A stretch of DNA of 7,002 nucleotides. Origin: UMGS1696 sp963643035 (GTDB lineage Bacteria; Bacillota; Clostridia; Oscillospirales; CAG-272). Shown piece after piece: positions 5,722 to 7,002 of this stretch. Made by a program: the position numbers and the translations under genes. Below the pieces are notes generated by a model. It searched no databases. It was not told where the DNA came from and worked only from the letters and a program-made list of their open reading frames with translations. The number at the start of each line of letters is the position of its first letter. Positions within the stretch are counted from its first letter, which is position 1. Location: positions 1 through 7,002 of the forward strand of contig CAVIKO010000167.1 of assembly GCA_963643035.1 (NCBI GenBank), in the 5' to 3' direction.

Positions 5722-6419
5722 GTGACATCGGATTTTACGAGGCCCGTGAAATGTGGGTCCCGACCTTAAATGATATTCTTTTCAAGGCGGAAAACGGGAC
5801 CGCCGACGAACGCGCCTATTACTCACAGTTCGGTCTCGGTCAGGTCGAGATCCCGACTGAGGCCACCCACGTTTCCGCGATCATGCCCCGTGCTGTCGAG
5901 ATGTTCAATGAGCGGTTCGGACAGCGGATGATCAATCGCGAAACGCTCGAGACCTGGCAGATCGGGATCCAATCAACGTTTGACACCATCGTTTTCCGCT
6001 TTGATCATGCTCTCGCGATCTACGCCGAAAACACCGAAAAAATGAATAACGTTTTGGAACGCAAGAAAACGACGCGTTTCGCCACGTCCCAGGATTCGGG
6101 GACCGATTCCACCACCTACGGACGGACGGACACCTTTTCAGGCGCGTCCAAATCGATCGACACCCCCGATTCCGCAATAAACGCCACCGACGATTACGCG
6201 GATTCGGTCACCAAGAACGACAACACCAACACCGCGTCCGGAACCGACACCCTCACCCACGGCCTGCTCAACACTTTGGACGATTCGGTGACGGAAACAC
6301 ACGAGCCCGCGGGCGGGATCGTCGACGCGATCAACAGAAATATCGACACTTTCCGCGATATCACCGCGGACTTCGTCCGCGAATTTGAGAATAACTTTTT
6401 AAACGTGTTTTGGTATTGA
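5718..6419 (+). CDS. lower collar / proximal tail protein (phi29 gp11-like)
   Basis: This 233-residue protein should sit below the portal and join it to the tail knob. The call is mainly by synteny (directly after portal, coupled by ATGA) and architecture; phi29 gp11 is longer, at 293 residues. The N-terminal 120 residues are helical, with NERFGQRMINRETLETWQIGI (64-84) resembling the segment of gp11-like proteins where a helix enters the tube. Residues about 121-195 are a low-complexity tract dominated by Asp, Thr, Ser, Asn and Gly. The C-terminal 35 residues, IVDAINRNID... ending ENNFLNVFWY, are again helical and aromatic-ended. The hydrophilic tract between two helical parts may form the extended tube-lining loop, which is an inference. 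It ends in TGA and the appendage gene starts 11 bases later. Confidence 0.78.
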   Translation: MSDIGFYEAREMWVPTLNDILFKAENGTADERAYYSQFGLGQVEIPTEATHVSAIMPRAVEMFNERFGQRMINRETLETWQIGIQSTFDTIVFRFDHALAIYAENTEKMNNVLERKKTTRFATSQDSGTDSTTYGRTDTFSGASKSIDTPDSAINATDDYADSVTKNDNTNTASGTDTLTHGLLNTLDDSVTETHEPAGGIVDAINRNIDTFRDITADFVREFENNFLNVFWY

Positions 6420-6430
6420 AAAGTGGTAAA

Positions 6431-7002
6431 ATGACGAGAGTATCTTTGAAAGAAGCGTACGACAATAAGGACATCGTCGCCCAGATCTACGCCATACGCG
6501 ACACGGCGGAAAGCGCCGAGGACACCGCGGAACAGGCCAAGATCACCGCGAATGACGCCAGCGCGCACGTCGACGCTCTGATCCCCGAGGTCGAGAGCGC
6601 CGTGGCGACTGTGAATGACGCCGTCGAAAACGTCAATGTCGCCGCCGAAAACGCGAACACCGCCAGTGCACACGTCGACGCTCTGATCCCCGATGTCGAA
6701 AACGCTGTCAAAAACGCCAACAGCGCGAGTGCCAGAGCGGATGCAAGCGCGACGACCGTCGAGGGGTACGAAACACGCATCACCTCTGCCGAGACAGAGA
6801 TCAATGCACTGGTCCCTCAGGTCGAAAGCGCCGTGAAGAGCGCGAACGCCGCCGCCGAGAGCGCGAGCGGTGTGAGCGACAAAGTGGACGCCAATGCGAC
6901 GGCGATCGCGGGCATTGAAAACCGCGTCATCACGGCGGAAACCGAGATCGCCGATCTCCAGATCAACGCCGTCACCCTCGGCACAGATCAGGTGATCGAG
7001 GG
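6431..7002 (+). CDS. coiled-coil appendage/tail fibre protein, 5' part only
   Basis: An open frame of 190 codons starts at ATG 6431 and runs off the right edge with no stop. The start is weakly supported by AGTGG about five bases upstream, and by sitting 11 bases after the lower-collar stop. The first 25 residues (MTRVSLKEAYDNKDIVAQIY...) look like a small adaptor that could bind the collar. Residues about 26-180 are Ala, Glu, Asn, Asp, Ser and Val rich with almost no aromatics, a typical long trimeric coiled-coil shaft. A motif of the form AL[IV]P.VE.AV recurs three times (see repeats). By position this is the phi29 gp12 (neck appendage, receptor-binding) slot. Any receptor-binding or enzymatic domain would lie beyond the window, so specificity cannot be judged. 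Confidence 0.78.
   Translation, partial: MTRVSLKEAYDNKDIVAQIYAIRDTAESAEDTAEQAKITANDASAHVDALIPEVESAVATVNDAVENVNVAAENANTASAHVDALIPDVENAVKNANSASARADASATTVEGYETRITSAETEINALVPQVESAVKSANAAAESASGVSDKVDANATAIAGIENRVITAETEIADLQINAVTLGTDQVIE
6557..6604 (+). repeat. coiled-coil repeat copy 1
   Basis: This encodes ASAHVDALIPEVESAV (residues 43-58 of the appendage protein). Bases 6566-6588 (23 nt) are identical to 6671-6693 in copy 2. Confidence 0.7.
6662..6709 (+). repeat. coiled-coil repeat copy 2
   Basis: This encodes ASAHVDALIPDVENAV (residues 78-93), exactly 105 bases (35 residues, five heptads) after copy 1. Differences from copy 1 are mostly silent or conservative, pointing to an internal duplication. 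Confidence 0.7.
6800..6835 (+). repeat. diverged coiled-coil repeat copy 3
   Basis: This encodes INALVPQVESAV (residues 124-135). The ALVP core lies 42 residues (six heptads) after the ALIP core of copy 2, so register is kept although the DNA has diverged. Confidence 0.5.

Noticed and set aside
1..7002. tRNA genes, CRISPR arrays, insertion sequences, integrase or attachment sites
   Set aside because: I found no cloverleaf, regular spacer array, transposase-like frame or long terminal repeat by eye. The only repeats are those within the appendage gene and the paired hairpins.
1..7002. Recoded genetic code (TGA read as Trp)
   Set aside because: TGA ends at least five genes exactly at ATGA junctions or before intergenic signals, and Trp positions use TGG.

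Overview
This window is the late (structural) gene block of a small tailed phage of the phi29 type (Salasmaviridae/Picovirinae-like). All genes lie on the + strand. Their order, sizes and the motifs I can recall from phi29 match phi29 genes 7-8-(8.5 slot)-9-10-11-12: scaffold, major capsid protein, an unexpected membrane protein, tail knob, portal (upper collar), lower collar, and the start of a coiled-coil appendage/fibre protein that runs off the right edge. Gene identities rest on remembered phi29 protein sequences and on synteny, not on a database search.

Host clues are limited. TGA is used as a stop in most genes and TGG is the Trp codon, so the standard bacterial code applies. Bases are moderately GC-rich, unlike AT-rich phi29. 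Classical Shine-Dalgarno sites occur; the best is GAGGTGATC before the lower-collar gene. This suggests a host with a normal anti-SD, which argues against a Bacteroidetes-like host that largely ignores SDs. I cannot name the host.

Layout: positions 1-195 hold no convincing gene; they contain an AT-rich stretch with a 10-bp palindrome and a potentially structured leader. 196-420 encodes a small unknown protein joined by ATGA overlap to the scaffold gene (417-719). The major capsid gene (742-1746) follows. A tetraloop hairpin (1755-1770) then precedes a membrane-protein gene (1894-2427, possibly starting at 1780). A second tetraloop hairpin with a T-tract (2438-2462) precedes the tail-knob gene (2465-4756). 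Tail knob, portal (4753-5721) and lower collar (5718-6419) are coupled by ATGA overlaps. The partial appendage gene (6431-7002) follows after 11 bases.

Together these genes build a prolate or small capsid on a short scaffold. They then build the portal/collar and a short tail whose knob carries two hydrophobic glycine/alanine-rich segments, as in the membrane-penetrating loop region of phi29 gp9. Parts of a phi29-type phage not seen here, presumably outside the window, are the protein-primed DNA polymerase, terminal protein, packaging ATPase, pRNA, and lysis genes (unless the membrane protein is one). The parts I cannot explain from phi29 are the small first gene, the membrane protein between the two hairpins, and the leader.
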